Origin: Isochrysis galbana
Taxonomy: Eukaryota; Haptophyta; Isochrysidales; Isochrysidaceae
Reading direction: 5' to 3'
Length of the DNA: 64,000 nucleotides
NCBI GenBank assembly: GCA_018136815.1
Contig: CM030938.1
Coordinates: 3,921,448 to 3,985,447, forward strand
The notes below the pieces were generated by a model, which worked only from the letters and a program-made list of their open reading frames with translations, ran no database searches and had not been told where the DNA came from. How positions within the stretch are numbered: the stretch's first letter is position 1; each line of letters begins with the position of its first letter. Position numbers and translations under genes: made by a program. This document shows, one piece after another, positions 42,064-52,649 of the stretch.

Positions 42064-42287
42064 TTGCCGGGATATAGCCATGGTAGACTCTATGGCGGAG
42101 ACGGATGATTTCTTAACGAGGACAAGCGACGTCCTTTGTATTTCATCATCTGCGGTGGTTGGCCGGAAGCCGGAATGTATTGTACGGGTCGAGCCGGGGC
42201 TTGCACAACGTGGCTTCACACCAGGGAAGGGAATGAGTGAGGTGGAGCGAAGGGATGTAAGGGCGGTGTCGGTAGGGGTAGGGAGGT

Positions 42288-42480
42288 AAAAAAAAACTTT
42301 AACAAACTAACCGTTGCTAGCACGGCGAGAGGCAGAGCTGCTTGTGTTATTCCTTACGTACCCTCCCTATCTTCCCCCTCCCCCCGCCCCCGTTTCCTCC
42401 TAGCGGAATCCCGGGGTTGGAAAGGCCGCGCGCATTGCTTCGACCAGGGGCGTGAGAAAAGGAAAGGGGGGTAGGAGTGG
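42288..42480 (-). mobile_element. Diverged LINE 3'-end remnant
   Basis: In reverse orientation it has TTCC..AACCCCGGGATTCCGCTAGGAGG, a run related to the GGAACCAGCTTCTCCG..AAAGAGGGAAC of the LINE 3' UTR (about 13110-13150), preceded by GAAGCAATGCGCGCGGCC. Its sense-strand end is a run of nine T (42288-42296 read in reverse), as in the other copies. Similarity is partial, so it may be a sister family. Confidence 0.6.
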
Positions 42481-42510
42481 ATGATACTCCTTTTCTGACG
42501 TTGCCGTGAC

Positions 42511-42600
42511 CAAGGATGGGGTAACAGTTTACCAGCTCTCAGGATTTTGGAGCTATCACTAATATCAATCCTAATATCATCTCTCAGCTGAGAGTTGCCT
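42511..42600 (+). mobile_element. Solo hAT-related terminal sequence
   Basis: CAAGGATGGGGTAACAG followed by AGCTCTCA and TTTTGGAGCTAT.ACTAATATCA closely follows the right end (reverse complement) of the hAT element at 23770-23858. No matching partner end was seen nearby, so it is a fragment or one end of a degenerate non-autonomous copy. Confidence 0.7.
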
Positions 42601-42727
42601 CTTCCAAAAAAACTCCTCCTTGTTGACTGACAGATCGAGCATGACCACGGGCTCGATATGCGACGCGATGGAAGTGGATCGATCGGCGGGAGGCGCGGCG
42701 GGAGCGGCAGAGATTGATGGAATGGGA

Positions 42728-42932
42728 ATGGCTGGCTTGACCACGAGCTCCTTAGCAGAGGAAGGCGGGAGGAGGACGGGCTTGGGCGAGGGCGAGCGCG
42801 ACGACGGAGCGGACATGGCTGGGCGAATGGGGATGGATAGGCTGAGGCTGGAGGCTGGGACTGAGGGTGAGGTTTGGTACTGATGGACTGTTGAGAACGA
42901 GGGACGAGAACGGGAACGAGAACGAGAACGAG
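42728..42932 (-). repeat. Dispersed repeat with short ORF start, inverse of 48592-48810
   Basis: Reading on the minus strand, a CGTTCTCGTTCTCG run and a Ser/Pro-rich frame (MSAPSSRSPSPKPVLLPPSS) match the + strand at 48592-48810 (there LALLPSPKPVLPPFSAEE). Upstream in the same orientation lies the 43027-43100 leader repeat. It may be the 5' part of a mobile element. The encoded protein is not recognised. Confidence 0.65.
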
Positions 42933-43026
42933 AGCGACGAACGACGAACGACGAAGGACAGACGACAGACGGCCAGAGTCCGACGGACTGATGACACGGC
43001 ACCACACTCTCATCAAGACTCTCCAC

Positions 43027-43100
43027 ACTTACATATCTGCTCAGCACGGAACGCACAGAGACCTGCTGACAGCCTGAACAAGGAAGAGAATGCCGACAAG
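43027..43100 (-). repeat. Leader-like dispersed repeat, inverse of 13377-13450
   Basis: It carries CAGCACGGAACGCACAGAG and AACAAGGAAGAGAATGCCGAC, matching the reverse complement of 13377-13450 at most positions. Confidence 0.75.
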
Positions 43101-43119
43101 ATGTCGCATCCAGAGTATT

Positions 43120-44187
43120 GAGTATTATTGTATATTATCGGATAAAGGGGCCGTGTTTTGTACCCCAAATGCTACATTGTACGGTAGCCTCTCCACCCTC
43201 GCACTCACTCATATTCCCGACACTACAGGCCCAGTGACTGGGTCAGTACATGGCTTGGTAACAAAACTTCTGAATAATCCTCTTCATCACCTCCCCGGGC
43301 GACCACCTTCTTCTCCTCCCCCCGGGCAACCTCCTCCTCCGTCCCCCTCCCCCTCTTCGCCCTCGCCGCCGCCGCCCTCGCCTATAAAGGATGCATTAGC
43401 AAGATTCAAGGGAACCCAAGAACAGTTGGACCGATTGCAAAAAGAATCGAAAGCTCACAAAGGGAACCCCAAACGCCAAACCGGGCGAAACAGCTCAGTG
43501 GCTGTCGTACTACAGCATTTACCTCGGGATTTTAATCACCGTCTTGAAATACCTGCAGGAACTTGCCGAAGTGAGATCGAAAGAGCTAAAACGTGAGTTA
43601 CACCTGACTAAACTAACGCAAGAGTACCAAACCCATGGGTTAGCCCGACAGACTAGATCTTATGCGAAAATGGCGGCTGAGTTCAAAAAACGAGTGGATT
43701 CTTACACAACTATGGTAAGTACCCTTGAGGAATTGGCCAAGAAAACACCCGAACCAATTTCGTTTAGGGACGCTGTCTCAAGCATTCTCGATGAGGAATG
43801 GACAGCTTTGTCTACAGCTCTGGAAGAGATTGACACATTGGACTTGGCGCTGATGAGGGGTCCCGTAACCCATATCGAGAACTACGTACTTACCAAACCT
43901 GAAGTTAGCAATCACTTAAAAAACATCTGCGAGAATTCAAGGAAAGATACGACAAAGTCTTAGAAGCCTACTGCCCGGTATTCAATAAAAAGAAGCTGCT
44001 ATCACTACGTAGCAATAACACCAAACTGCAACGGAAGCTAGAATTGTTCATTGAGATCGCCAGTGAGTACTCTCAAGAATATGCCGGCAAATTTATTCGT
44101 GACATTAATAAGCTAAACGAAGAATATCATGTCGTAGTCGAGGAAGCTTACAAGGTAATAATGAGTAAACAGGGAAACACCTCTTGA
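43120..44187 (+). pseudogene. Frame-shifted coiled-coil ORF after a proline-rich segment
   Basis: AT-richer than its surroundings. The first frame gives a PPP/PSP-rich stretch and then IKDALARFKGTQEQLDRLQKE. A second frame then carries AQWLSYYSIYLGILITVL (membrane-like) and a long charged helix (KYLQELAEVRSKELKREL, AAEFKKRVDSYTTMVSTLEE) to a stop near 43961. A third frame continues the helix (REFKERYDKVLEAYCPVFNKKK to about 44187). The frame changes fall at A-runs near 43440 and 43917, so this is either decay or sequencing error. I do not recognise the protein; a mobile-element ORF is plausible. Confidence 0.45.
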
Positions 44188-45950
44188 AGGGCGTGTCTCC
44201 GCGAAAGAGCGGACGAAACGCCCCCGCCGGAGAGCAACCTTGCTCGTCAGATATTTTTGGGGGCGGGCGCGCGGAGAGAGAGAGGCACCCCCCCCCCCTT
44301 CCCATCCACAGCCCCTCTACCCCATCCCCCGGCGAGTAGGCTCCCCAGGCGTTGTGGATGGCACAGGCGTTGTCGAAGGAGACCCTCTCGGGGCGCGCCC
44401 TCATGCCGAGCCAAGGCGATGCTGTTCTCGTCGCGTACGGGGTGCTCCTGGGCCTCTCCTTCGGGGTGCTCGTGGGGGGGCTCATGGTAGGGTGAGAGTG
44501 AGGGAAAGGAGACCAAATGAAGGCAAGCCGCCTCATGGGTCAGCTGGGAGGTACTCCCGCAAGCGTGTCGGGCATCGTGCGACGGCTCACGACGGAGGGG
44601 CCGCGCGGGGGGGGGGGAGGAGCAATGGAGGACCTCACTCAGAGTGCCCGACTTTGGGCGGCTCTGACGAGACTCAATGGGTGAGCTCCGAACCTCCGCG
44701 GCCAGATAGACTGAGGGGACACTATGCCCGAGGGCTGCGCACCGATTTCGGGCAACGGGTGCCCACCGTTGGGCCGAGAGGGCCGCCATGGCGGGGAAAT
44801 CCGGTAGAGGGGTACGATTCCATGGATTTCGTACCCCAGGGGGGTACATTGTAGCACAAAACATTTTAACCGTTATACTCTATGCGGATGCGGTGTGTGA
44901 AAAAAAATTGAGTGATATTTGTTTTCGCCAATGAGTTGTCTCGAAGCTTCGCCGCATTGCACGCCGAGTTTGTTTGGTTGTCCTTTGTTGCATTGATTTG
45001 TTTGTGCGATGTTGTGTTAGTTTTCGGAAATTTCTTGTACTTGTAGCAGGTGAGTGAGTGATGTGGGGTGTTGGTTCATGGCCCCTCGTCGCGATGTAGC
45101 GCGCTCCCTCCCCCTCTCTCACGACTTCACTTCACTCTATGCCCCCAGCTAGCCCCATTGAGACGTGCCACGATCAAGCATCCGCTTGATTCTTGATTCG
45201 ATAGTTTGATGTTTGGCAAGGCCCGTCCGGAAGCACAAGGCCAGCTAGATGTGAAAGGAGATTTGGGCACAGACCTACAGATACGAGCGAGAGCTAGCGC
45301 TAGCTGATTGATAGGAGCACGGAATAATCAAGCGCTGGCTGACTGCTAAAGAGGAACCACTAAGCGACAAGGCGATAACCAAAAAGATTACCGACAGCAA
45401 CGACAACAGCCGAAATCGCTCGCATACGCAAGAAGACCAGCGCGGCATTGGAGACGCCCTTCAATGAGAGCCTCAACGCGGCAGCTAGCTAGCCAACCAC
45501 AGCCTTCGCTGGACGCTCGCTCACGCACAGCAGCCACTGTTGAGCCATCGCTCTTGATGGCTTTGCCACCGCTGCTACACTATTCGTCAGGACGTGACGC
45601 GACTGCACCCCAGCGCACTTGGCGCGTCTGGGCACTGAGCCAACGTCCTCCGGCCAACAATCGCCCTAGACAATTTGGTGATGGAGACGCAACTTAAACG
45701 TGAAGCGGCACGTTCGGACGATTTGGGAGTCACGCCGGGGGTGTGGATGTGGGTATGAGTTGAGGATCAATGATGCCTTGCCGGCCGGAACGAGCAAATG
45801 CTCCCAAGGCCAGTGCGAAGTTGCGACGTAGGAGTTCAGGTCGGTTTGCCCGTGGGGAGTGGCGTACACCTCGCCTAGATGATAGTCAGGAAGTGGCCAA
45901 CTCGGACAGCGTACAGAACGACCGTTGTGAGCGCCATCTTGTGCAACGGC
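44188..45950. other. Intergenic region, no gene recognised
   Basis: A short frame at 44359-44494 (MAQALSKETLSG then VLLGLSFGVLVGGLMVG, membrane-like) is the only hint of coding and is too weak to call. The rest is unremarkable apart from GAAGCTTCG and GCTAGCGCTAGC palindromes. Confidence 0.4.
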
Positions 45951-47714
45951 TTAGTGCGCCCCGGCGCCATTCATAAACGTGGCCGCCAGTGGCGATGCCT
46001 CTACCGTCTTGATGGCGCCATCAAGGTTCTTTACCTTGTCGAAGCCAGACTGTTTGAGGATCCGGGCCGCATAGTAGCCACGCTGGCCTGACGCACACGC
46101 GGCGACGATAGTCTTACCGTCGCGCGGCAGCTCGCCCAGCCGCTGGCGCAGCTCTTCGACAGGGATATTAAGAGAATTGGGGTAGGGCGCAGCGGCCACT
46201 TCCTTAGCGGTACGCACGTCTAGCAGCAACATCGAGTTATCAGCGCTGATGGCGGGCAGCTCCGACCATTGGACAGTCTCCACGAGGCCCGCGAGCACGT
46301 TCTGCGCGATCATGCCGGCCATGTTGACGGGCGACTTGGCCGAGCCGACCTGTGGCGAGTAGCAAAGCTCAAGATCCGCCAAGTCGCTCACCGTCATGCC
46401 CGCCTGCAGCGCCGTCGCGATCGAGTCGATCGCCTTATCCGCACCGTCTGCGCCGACCGCCTGCGCGCCGAGAATCTTGCCCTCGTCCGCGGTGCCGTCC
46501 ATGCGGAAAAGAAGCTTTAGGTGGACGGGGTGTGCGCCTGGATAGTAGGAGGCGTGCGCCGACGGGTGCAGATGAACCGCGCCGTACTTGATGTTAGCCA
46601 TCTGGAGGCCGCGCTCGTTTAGTCCGGTGCCTGCTGCGGTGAGGCCGAAGCAGTGGACGGCAGACGTGCCATACGTGCCACGGTACTCCTTGCCGCTGGC
46701 GTCGACGGCGGTGCCCAGGGCAATGTTGTCGGCGCAGAGCCTTCCCTGGCGGTTGGCGGGCCCGGCGAGCGCGACCATCCAGTTGCCGCCCGTCAAGGGG
46801 TTCTTCACCTCGATGGCATCACCCACCGCCCACACATGTGGGACGGAGGTGCGCATCTTCCCGTCGACCACAATACCGCCGCGAGCGCCGAGCTCGACGC
46901 CAGCGGCTTTGGCGATGTCGGTGTCGGGGCGCACGCCGAGCCCGAGAATGACGACATCCGCACCGATGCGTTTGCCTTCGCCTGCGCCGCCGAGGACGAC
47001 GTCCGAGCCGCGGCCGCTGGTGGGTGCCTCAAACGCCTTGATCGGTGAGTTGAGCTCGACCTTGACGCCCTCCGCTTCGATCTTCTGCTGGAGCATTGAG
47101 GCGATCTCTGGGTCGAAGGGTCCGAGGAGCTGGGGGAGCGCCTCCACGATGGTTGTCTCGATGCCGAGCTTGTGGAGCTGCTCTGCCATCTCGATGCCGA
47201 TGAAGCCGCCGCCGGCGACAACAGCCGTCTTGGCCATGGAGGCCGTGCCGCCGCCCGAGATCCATGAGATAATGCGGTCCATGTCTTCCAGATTGCGCAG
47301 GGCGAGGTTTCCCTCACGGTTGATGCCCGGAATCGGTGGAAGGAATGGCTTGGCACCGAGCGAGAGCACGAGCTCGTCGTACGTCTCGGAGTAGGTCTTG
47401 CCGCTTGCGAGGTCCGCGACGGTGACAGTCTTTGCAGCCGGGTCGATTGCCGTCACGTCTGAGCGGACGCGCACGTCGAGGTTGAGCTTCGCCTTGAGCG
47501 AGGCTGGCGTGGCCACATTCAGCTTTGCCCGCTCGTCAATCTCCTTGCCGATATGGTACGGCATGCCGCAGTTTGCAAAGGAAGGGTCTGGACCACGCTC
47601 GAAGAGAACGATCTGCGCCTTCTCGTCGAGCCTGCGGAGGCGAGCAGCGCACGAGGCGCCGCCGGCGACGGCGCCGACGAGGACGACCTTACGAGCTGGG
47701 GCTGCCATTGCCAT
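45951..47714 (-). CDS. CoA-disulfide reductase with C-terminal rhodanese domain
   Basis: A pyridine nucleotide-disulfide oxidoreductase that reduces CoA disulfide, or persulfide/polysulfide, with NAD(P)H and FAD; 587 residues, one exon. The FAD-binding GAVAGG loop lies at about residues 14-19. Cys49 in SFANCGMPYHIG is the single redox cysteine typical of CoADR and Nox-like enzymes. The second nucleotide fold is VVAGGGFIGIEMAEQL, and the second FAD motif is VPHVWAVGDAIEV. The C-terminal rhodanese domain (about 475-575) has its active-site loop at CASGQRG (Cys540), suggesting a role in sulfur or persulfide handling. CoADR-rhodanese fusions are mainly bacterial, so transfer is possible. No organelle presequence is obvious. 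The ATG at 47714 lies next to a GA-rich + strand tract, the CT-rich leader in sense. Confidence 0.93.
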   Translation of the reverse strand: MAMAAPARKVVLVGAVAGGASCAARLRRLDEKAQIVLFERGPDPSFANCGMPYHIGKEIDERAKLNVATPASLKAKLNLDVRVRSDVTAIDPAAKTVTVADLASGKTYSETYDELVLSLGAKPFLPPIPGINREGNLALRNLEDMDRIISWISGGGTASMAKTAVVAGGGFIGIEMAEQLHKLGIETTIVEALPQLLGPFDPEIASMLQQKIEAEGVKVELNSPIKAFEAPTSGRGSDVVLGGAGEGKRIGADVVILGLGVRPDTDIAKAAGVELGARGGIVVDGKMRTSVPHVWAVGDAIEVKNPLTGGNWMVALAGPANRQGRLCADNIALGTAVDASGKEYRGTYGTSAVHCFGLTAAGTGLNERGLQMANIKYGAVHLHPSAHASYYPGAHPVHLKLLFRMDGTADEGKILGAQAVGADGADKAIDSIATALQAGMTVSDLADLELCYSPQVGSAKSPVNMAGMIAQNVLAGLVETVQWSELPAISADNSMLLLDVRTAKEVAAAPYPNSLNIPVEELRQRLGELPRDGKTIVAACASGQRGYYAARILKQSGFDKVKNLDGAIKTVEASPLAATFMNGAGAH

Positions 47715-47719
47715 GGTCT

Positions 47720-48025
47720 TGCTGCGCTTGGGGGAGGGGATGGCTGAGAGCGGAGTGGAGTGGGAGACGGAGAGAGAGGGAGAATAGGAAGGGAGTGGAA
47801 GTAGGAGAGAGAGAAGAAGAGACGGGGAGAGAGAGGGGCCTGGGGGGGGTGGGGGAGAGAGGGAAGAGAAGAGAGAGAGAGAGAAGAGACGGAGAGGGGG
47901 GAGGGCGGGGTGGAAGCAAGAGCGAGCGAGCTTGTGTGAGAGAGTGTAGAAGAGCTCCGAGAGAGAGCTCCGAGAGAGAACGCCGAGAGAGAGAGAGAGG
48001 GAGAAAGCCGAGAGAGAGAGAGAGA

Positions 48026-48075
<50 letters not shown>

Positions 48076-48086
48076 GAGAGAGAGGG

Positions 48087-48125
<39 letters not shown>

Positions 48126-48128
48126 GGT
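47720..48128 (-). promoter_or_regulatory. GA/CT-repeat leader of the CoA-disulfide reductase gene
   Basis: Nearly pure purine on the + strand, with long GA runs at about 47980-48125, hence CT-rich in the sense of the gene. Beyond about 48180 the bias flips to C-runs. Confidence 0.6.
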
Positions 48129-49620
48129 CTTGATTCTCTATCACCACACACCCATTCATCAACGGGTGCCGGCGGATGCCCTTCCCCCCCCCGCCCCCCC
48201 GCCCCGTCGGTCGGCCGCCCCCCCCCCCCCCCCCCCCCCCCCCCGACGCTGGCGCCGACTCTCTCTCCCCCCCGCCCCCCCCACCCCCCACTCCTCTCCT
48301 CCGCCTCCTCTCTCGGCTCTTGAACAAGACTTCCCGCTCTCTCTCCTCACCGGCCAAATCATACCTACCCCACCTACGAAGATTCCTCCCCCGACCCTAA
48401 CCCCCTTCCTCGACCCCGTTTCCCATGTATTCTCTCACTCTTCTCCCCCCAAACTATTTGGACCTCCCTACTATTGTACTCTCTCTTCTCCCCCCGAAAC
48501 TATGAAACTATGGCCTCCCCCTTACGGGCTACTACGGTGCTCGTCGAGTGTGATGGGTGATGCAGACTGCGGCTGGAGTTTTGTAGTAGAACCCTCGTTC
48601 TCGTTCTCGTTCCCGTTCTCGTCCCTCGTTCTCAACACTGCCTCAGTACCAAACCTCTCTACTCCCACAGCCTCAGCCTATCCACCGCCAATCGCCCAGC
48701 CATGTACGCTCCGTGGTCGCTCGTCGCGCTTGCCCTCTTGCCCTCGCCCAAGCCCGTCCTCCCGCCTTTCTCTGCTGAGGAGGTGGTCCAGCCCGCCATT
48801 CCATCCCTAGATGGGAAAAACAGTGGGGGTGCGTCCAAAAACAGTAAAAATAGTCTGTTTTTGGCATTCATAGAAAAACAGAGAAAAACAGTACCAAAAA
48901 CAGTACCAGGATACCGGGGGGGCACCCTTCTCTGTGACTCGCGAGTCGCGAGTCGCGAGCGCGTCGCGCGTCGCTCTGCCCCCCTCTCTCCGCTCTCTCG
49001 CTCTCTCTCTCTCTGCCCTCTTGGCCACTGCCATGCATTCCAACCCCAACCCCAACCGTGCCTCTCGCGCCGCGCTTTCTACGCCCATCGCCACCGCCGT
49101 CGTCGCTGTCGACGCCGACGCAGAGCAGCTAGCTCCTGCGTCGGCGCCCATGCAATGGGCTGCGCTGCTGCATGGGCGCGCGCTGAGCAGCCACCGCGGT
49201 GGGGTGGAGGAGCAGGCATAGATGCTCCGTTAGGTATCAGGTCGTCAGGTTTCGGCTCCCTTAGCATGATATCAGGTCCTATTCTCAGCCTAATATCAGG
49301 CTCTTACGCGATATTATAAGTATAGTAGTGATTAATTATCAAAAGAATAGCTTACTTATACTTATACTTCTGCATTGCTAATCATTGATTATTAATTACC
49401 CTCAGACGCTAATCTAGCTTCTGTGTTGGGTCGCCAGGGGGGGGGGGCTCCTCACTGTCTTGACTCCCCTCATGCCCTCATGAGGGGCGAGAACCACCCA
49501 TCCCCCCTTTCCCCCGCTGTTTTTCGCGCTAAGTGTACGACTACTACTACAAGAGAATTCAATTGTCAATTATACATGACCTTATATCAAGCCATCACAA
49601 CACTAATCTTATGATTGGTC
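48129..49620. other. Intergenic region with simple repeats and dispersed repeats
   Basis: C-runs at 48180-48280. A repeat copy occupies 48592-48810, followed by short AAAACAGT repeats at about 48825-48910. A small frame at 49033-49221 (MHSNPNPNRASRAALSTP) follows a CT-rich run but has no family features, so it is not called as a gene. Confidence 0.45.
48592..48810 (+). repeat. Dispersed repeat, inverse of 42728-42932
   Basis: It starts with CGTTCTCGTTCTCG and continues through CTCAGTACCAAACCTC and CCAATCGCCCAGCCATGT to CTCGCCCAAGCCCGTCCTCC, matching the minus strand of 42728-42932 with modest divergence. Confidence 0.7.
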
Positions 49621-49629
49621 GCCATGGAG

Positions 49630-50067
49630 GGGCCCCGTATTCATTGAAAACGAGAAAGGTAGACTACAACTGAGCGAAAACACCCGCCTCGTAGCAAAAG
49701 CACTTGGCCTCGCTGAAAGACTCGCATAACATGAAGCGTAGGCCCGGGGAAACTTACCATCTAAGAACGCGATCGATCACTATAGGTCACCTAAGAGGAA
49801 CGCCGCGCACACTAAGCCAAGGGGCCATGGAACAACTCTAAAAACAAACGGGTCACTCAGTGGCACAGGAGGGAGCGGAGAACACGCCGCTGAGGACAAG
49901 TGCACACAGCTCCGCTCGGACCCCCCACATATCCCGAGCCCCTAAGTAGAGCACGAGGGGAGTTGCCGCAAGGCGGGGAATGAGGGTGAGGAAGGGAAGG
50001 GGGCGTGGCTACGAATATGCGAGTCAGTGCCACGGGGGAGGCGAGAAGATTAAAAGGTTTTTTTTTT
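49630..50067 (+). mobile_element. LINE-type 3' fragment with T-tail
   Basis: A frame ending FIENEKGRLQLSENTRLV..LAERLA then stop (about 49639-49729) is followed by a GC-rich UTR-like stretch, AGAAGATTAAAAGG and a run of ten T (50058-50067). The layout (short ORF tail, UTR, T-run) matches the LINE at 10828-13254, but the sequence is different enough to be another family. No target-site duplication was found. Confidence 0.5.
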
Positions 50068-51600
50068 CATCGCATATCGAGCCAGTGGGGTCATGCTCGA
50101 TTCGTCATAACAAGTAACAAGGTATTAACACCCCTAAAACACAACCTGTTAACACCCAAAGGAAAACTCAAACTGTTAATGTACTAATGACCTTGAAAAA
50201 CTACTAATGGGTTTCCAAAAAACTTGCCTGTTAATGATCAGTCCTAGCCTTGGTCCTTGGTGTACGGATAGATGCACAATCAACATCGGAACATCGGTCG
50301 AGTATGAGCCGTCATGTCGCGGACAAGCTTGTCGGATAAAGGTACCCAGCTTTCTAGGACCCGTCCTAGAAACTAGGACGGACTTTGCTAGGTGAGAACA
50401 TGAGCATACCATGTTATTTTGTCCCAAACCTTGGCTATTGAGTTACCACATGCATGTCCTCATTAAATGTTCCAAGTGTACCTAGGCACCATTCCCTCAG
50501 CAACACCAAGTTTTGTGACGCGTCTGCGGGTCACCTGGTCGGAATTGCTGCTTGTCCTAGAAACGGGAGAAATGGCTGATACCACCCAATGGGGAGCTCT
50601 TCTACCCATGGTCCCCAGGAGATGAAATGTTGCTTTGACTGCCCTCTTTGAGACCTTCAGTGACCACCAAGCTTGGTTTTGTCATCTAAGTGTCCAATCC
50701 GCTAGCCTACTGCTCCAAAAGGTCTAAAATAAAACTCCTCTGGTGCGAGCGGACGCCCGAGTGCAGCACCGCATGCTGAATGTGGTAGCAAAAGTAAGCA
50801 AAGACAAGCTCCGCAGAGTTGGTCATGGGGAGAGCTAAGGTTGAATGGGTTGTGGAGATGGTTTGCTCCAGGTGATGGGATGTCTCATAAGCTCACCATG
50901 GGCTACAATGGAGGCATGATCGGCAGAGTCCTAGAAATCCAAGAATTTTCTAGGACGTGGTCCTAGTTTCTAGGACGGAATTTTTTGTCCGTTGTAGCTT
51001 GTCTATTGTCACGAAACTATGCATGTGCATATGCGCGTGCAAAGCGGCGCTCAATGGTCTCCCGATAATGCAAAGTGGGACAACGACGACGACAGTGACG
51101 GCGAAGACGATTGGCTTGCTGATGAGTCTGTTACTCCAAGTGAGGAGATGGTCCGTCGTCAGCCATACTTGTCTATAACGTCTAACTAAGTAAGTAAGGA
51201 TATTGATTGTTGATTGGGAAGAGCAAGTGACAAGTGAGACATGAATATTAATTGATACGTGTGCGCACACACGCACACATGCACGCACAACCGCGCACGC
51301 GGGCTCAGCGCACGCGCGTGCGCGTCCTACGCCCTACGCTCCACAGCGCACAGAGCCGCTGCGCCGCTGCACGGCGCTGTCACGAGTGGGCGTACCCCCC
51401 GTACAAACACGGTACCTAAAACCTAAAACGGAGGGGATTTGAAACACGGTAAAAACGGGCTATTTTGGCCTCCGTAGAAACACGGTAAACACGGGTTTCC
51501 CAGCTAGGCACTGGAGCCTCTTCAAGGGCCCTCCTCAAGCCTCAGGGGGCCAAAATACTGAGGGGGAGAACAATTGCCCTAGGAATTAGAAAAGTACGAG
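50068..51600. other. Intergenic region with CTAGGAC repeats
   Basis: No gene is recognised. A 35-bp direct repeat at 50350-50384 and 50952-50988 contains clustered CTAGGAC and GTCCTAG motifs. AC/CG-rich repeats lie at 51255-51330. Confidence 0.5.
50350..50988. repeat. Pair of direct repeats made of CTAGGAC hairpins
   Basis: Both copies read TTTCTAGGAC, a few bases, GTCCTAG, three A or three T, then CTAGGACGGA, at 50350-50384 and 50952-50988. Each can fold on itself. Further single CCTAG motifs lie between and around them. They could bound a small mobile element, but no terminal structure is certain. Confidence 0.65.
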
Positions 51601-51654
51601 TACCGAGTACTTGTGTTCACAGACGAGGACGGCGACGAGACGACAGGTGTGTCC

Positions 51655-51995
<341 letters not shown>

Positions 51996-52649
51996 ATGCA
52001 CGGCACAGTCGAGCGGGAGATGCTCGCCTACGTGCTCACGAAGGCATTTGCCAAGAGCAACGGTTACAAGGGCTACTGCCTCGCCCTGGTGGCCAACGGC
52101 CGCATCATTTGGCCGTGTAAGCCGCTCCGATTCGGTGGGGCCGCGCCCTTCTGGATGCCAGAGGACGTGGACGGGCTCGAGGCTGGCGTGCCCGTCCTGA
52201 TCCTCCCTACACCGACACCTAGAACTAGCGCATTCGCCGCTTTCCCCCACGCGTACAATGACGTGGACCTCGAAAACGGGAGCAATGCTCAAGGTCCCTG
52301 GCCAGCCACGAAGGGATGTGAGGGAGCTCTATCAGTCAGTGTGCCAGCCTGCATTGGCCGCTGTGTGGCCGCCATACGTTTGGAGCGAGCGAACGGAGAG
52401 GGGCGCAACAGCGTGAAGGAAGGGGCGAAGGTGCCCTCGCTCATCGTGGTGCGGGGTGAGGTGATTCAGTACGGTACTCTTGAGGCACCAAACAAGGCTC
52501 GTGCTCACATCGTCACGGCTTGTGGAGAACGCCTCACTGTCAAGGTATACGCCAGCATCTGACGTTTGTGCAACGCGTGCACCAAGCCGAGGAGCGCTGA
52601 CACAGAGTCGCAGATTCCCTTGGACGCCTCTTTGCCGTCGTCGCTCTGA
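51996..52649 (+). CDS. Orphan protein, about 194 residues, two exons
   Basis: Not recognised. Exon 1 (51996-52544) begins MHGTVEREMLAYVLTKAF and ends GERLTVK at a GTATAC donor. A 69-bp intron ends GTCGCAG, and exon 2 (52614-52649) adds IPLDASLPSSL in phase before a stop. Without splicing the frame ends eight codons earlier or so (VYASI). The N-terminal half, with GYKGYCLALVANGRIIWP, looks like a compact globular domain. The middle has a Pro/Thr-rich stretch. It has the same CT-rich leader as recognised genes, which supports it as a real gene. Confidence 0.55.

Larger units (their letters stand above)
42064..43119. other. Repeat-dense intergenic region
   Basis: Made largely of pieces shared with other places in the window: a LINE 3' remnant (42288-42480), a hAT-related end (42511-42600), a repeat shared with 48592-48810 and the 13377-type leader repeat. 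No host gene is supported. Confidence 0.55.

Noticed and set aside
47525..48357. Several Ser/Leu- or Arg/Glu-rich frames
   Set aside because: They read GA/CT repeats and C-runs upstream of the reductase start.
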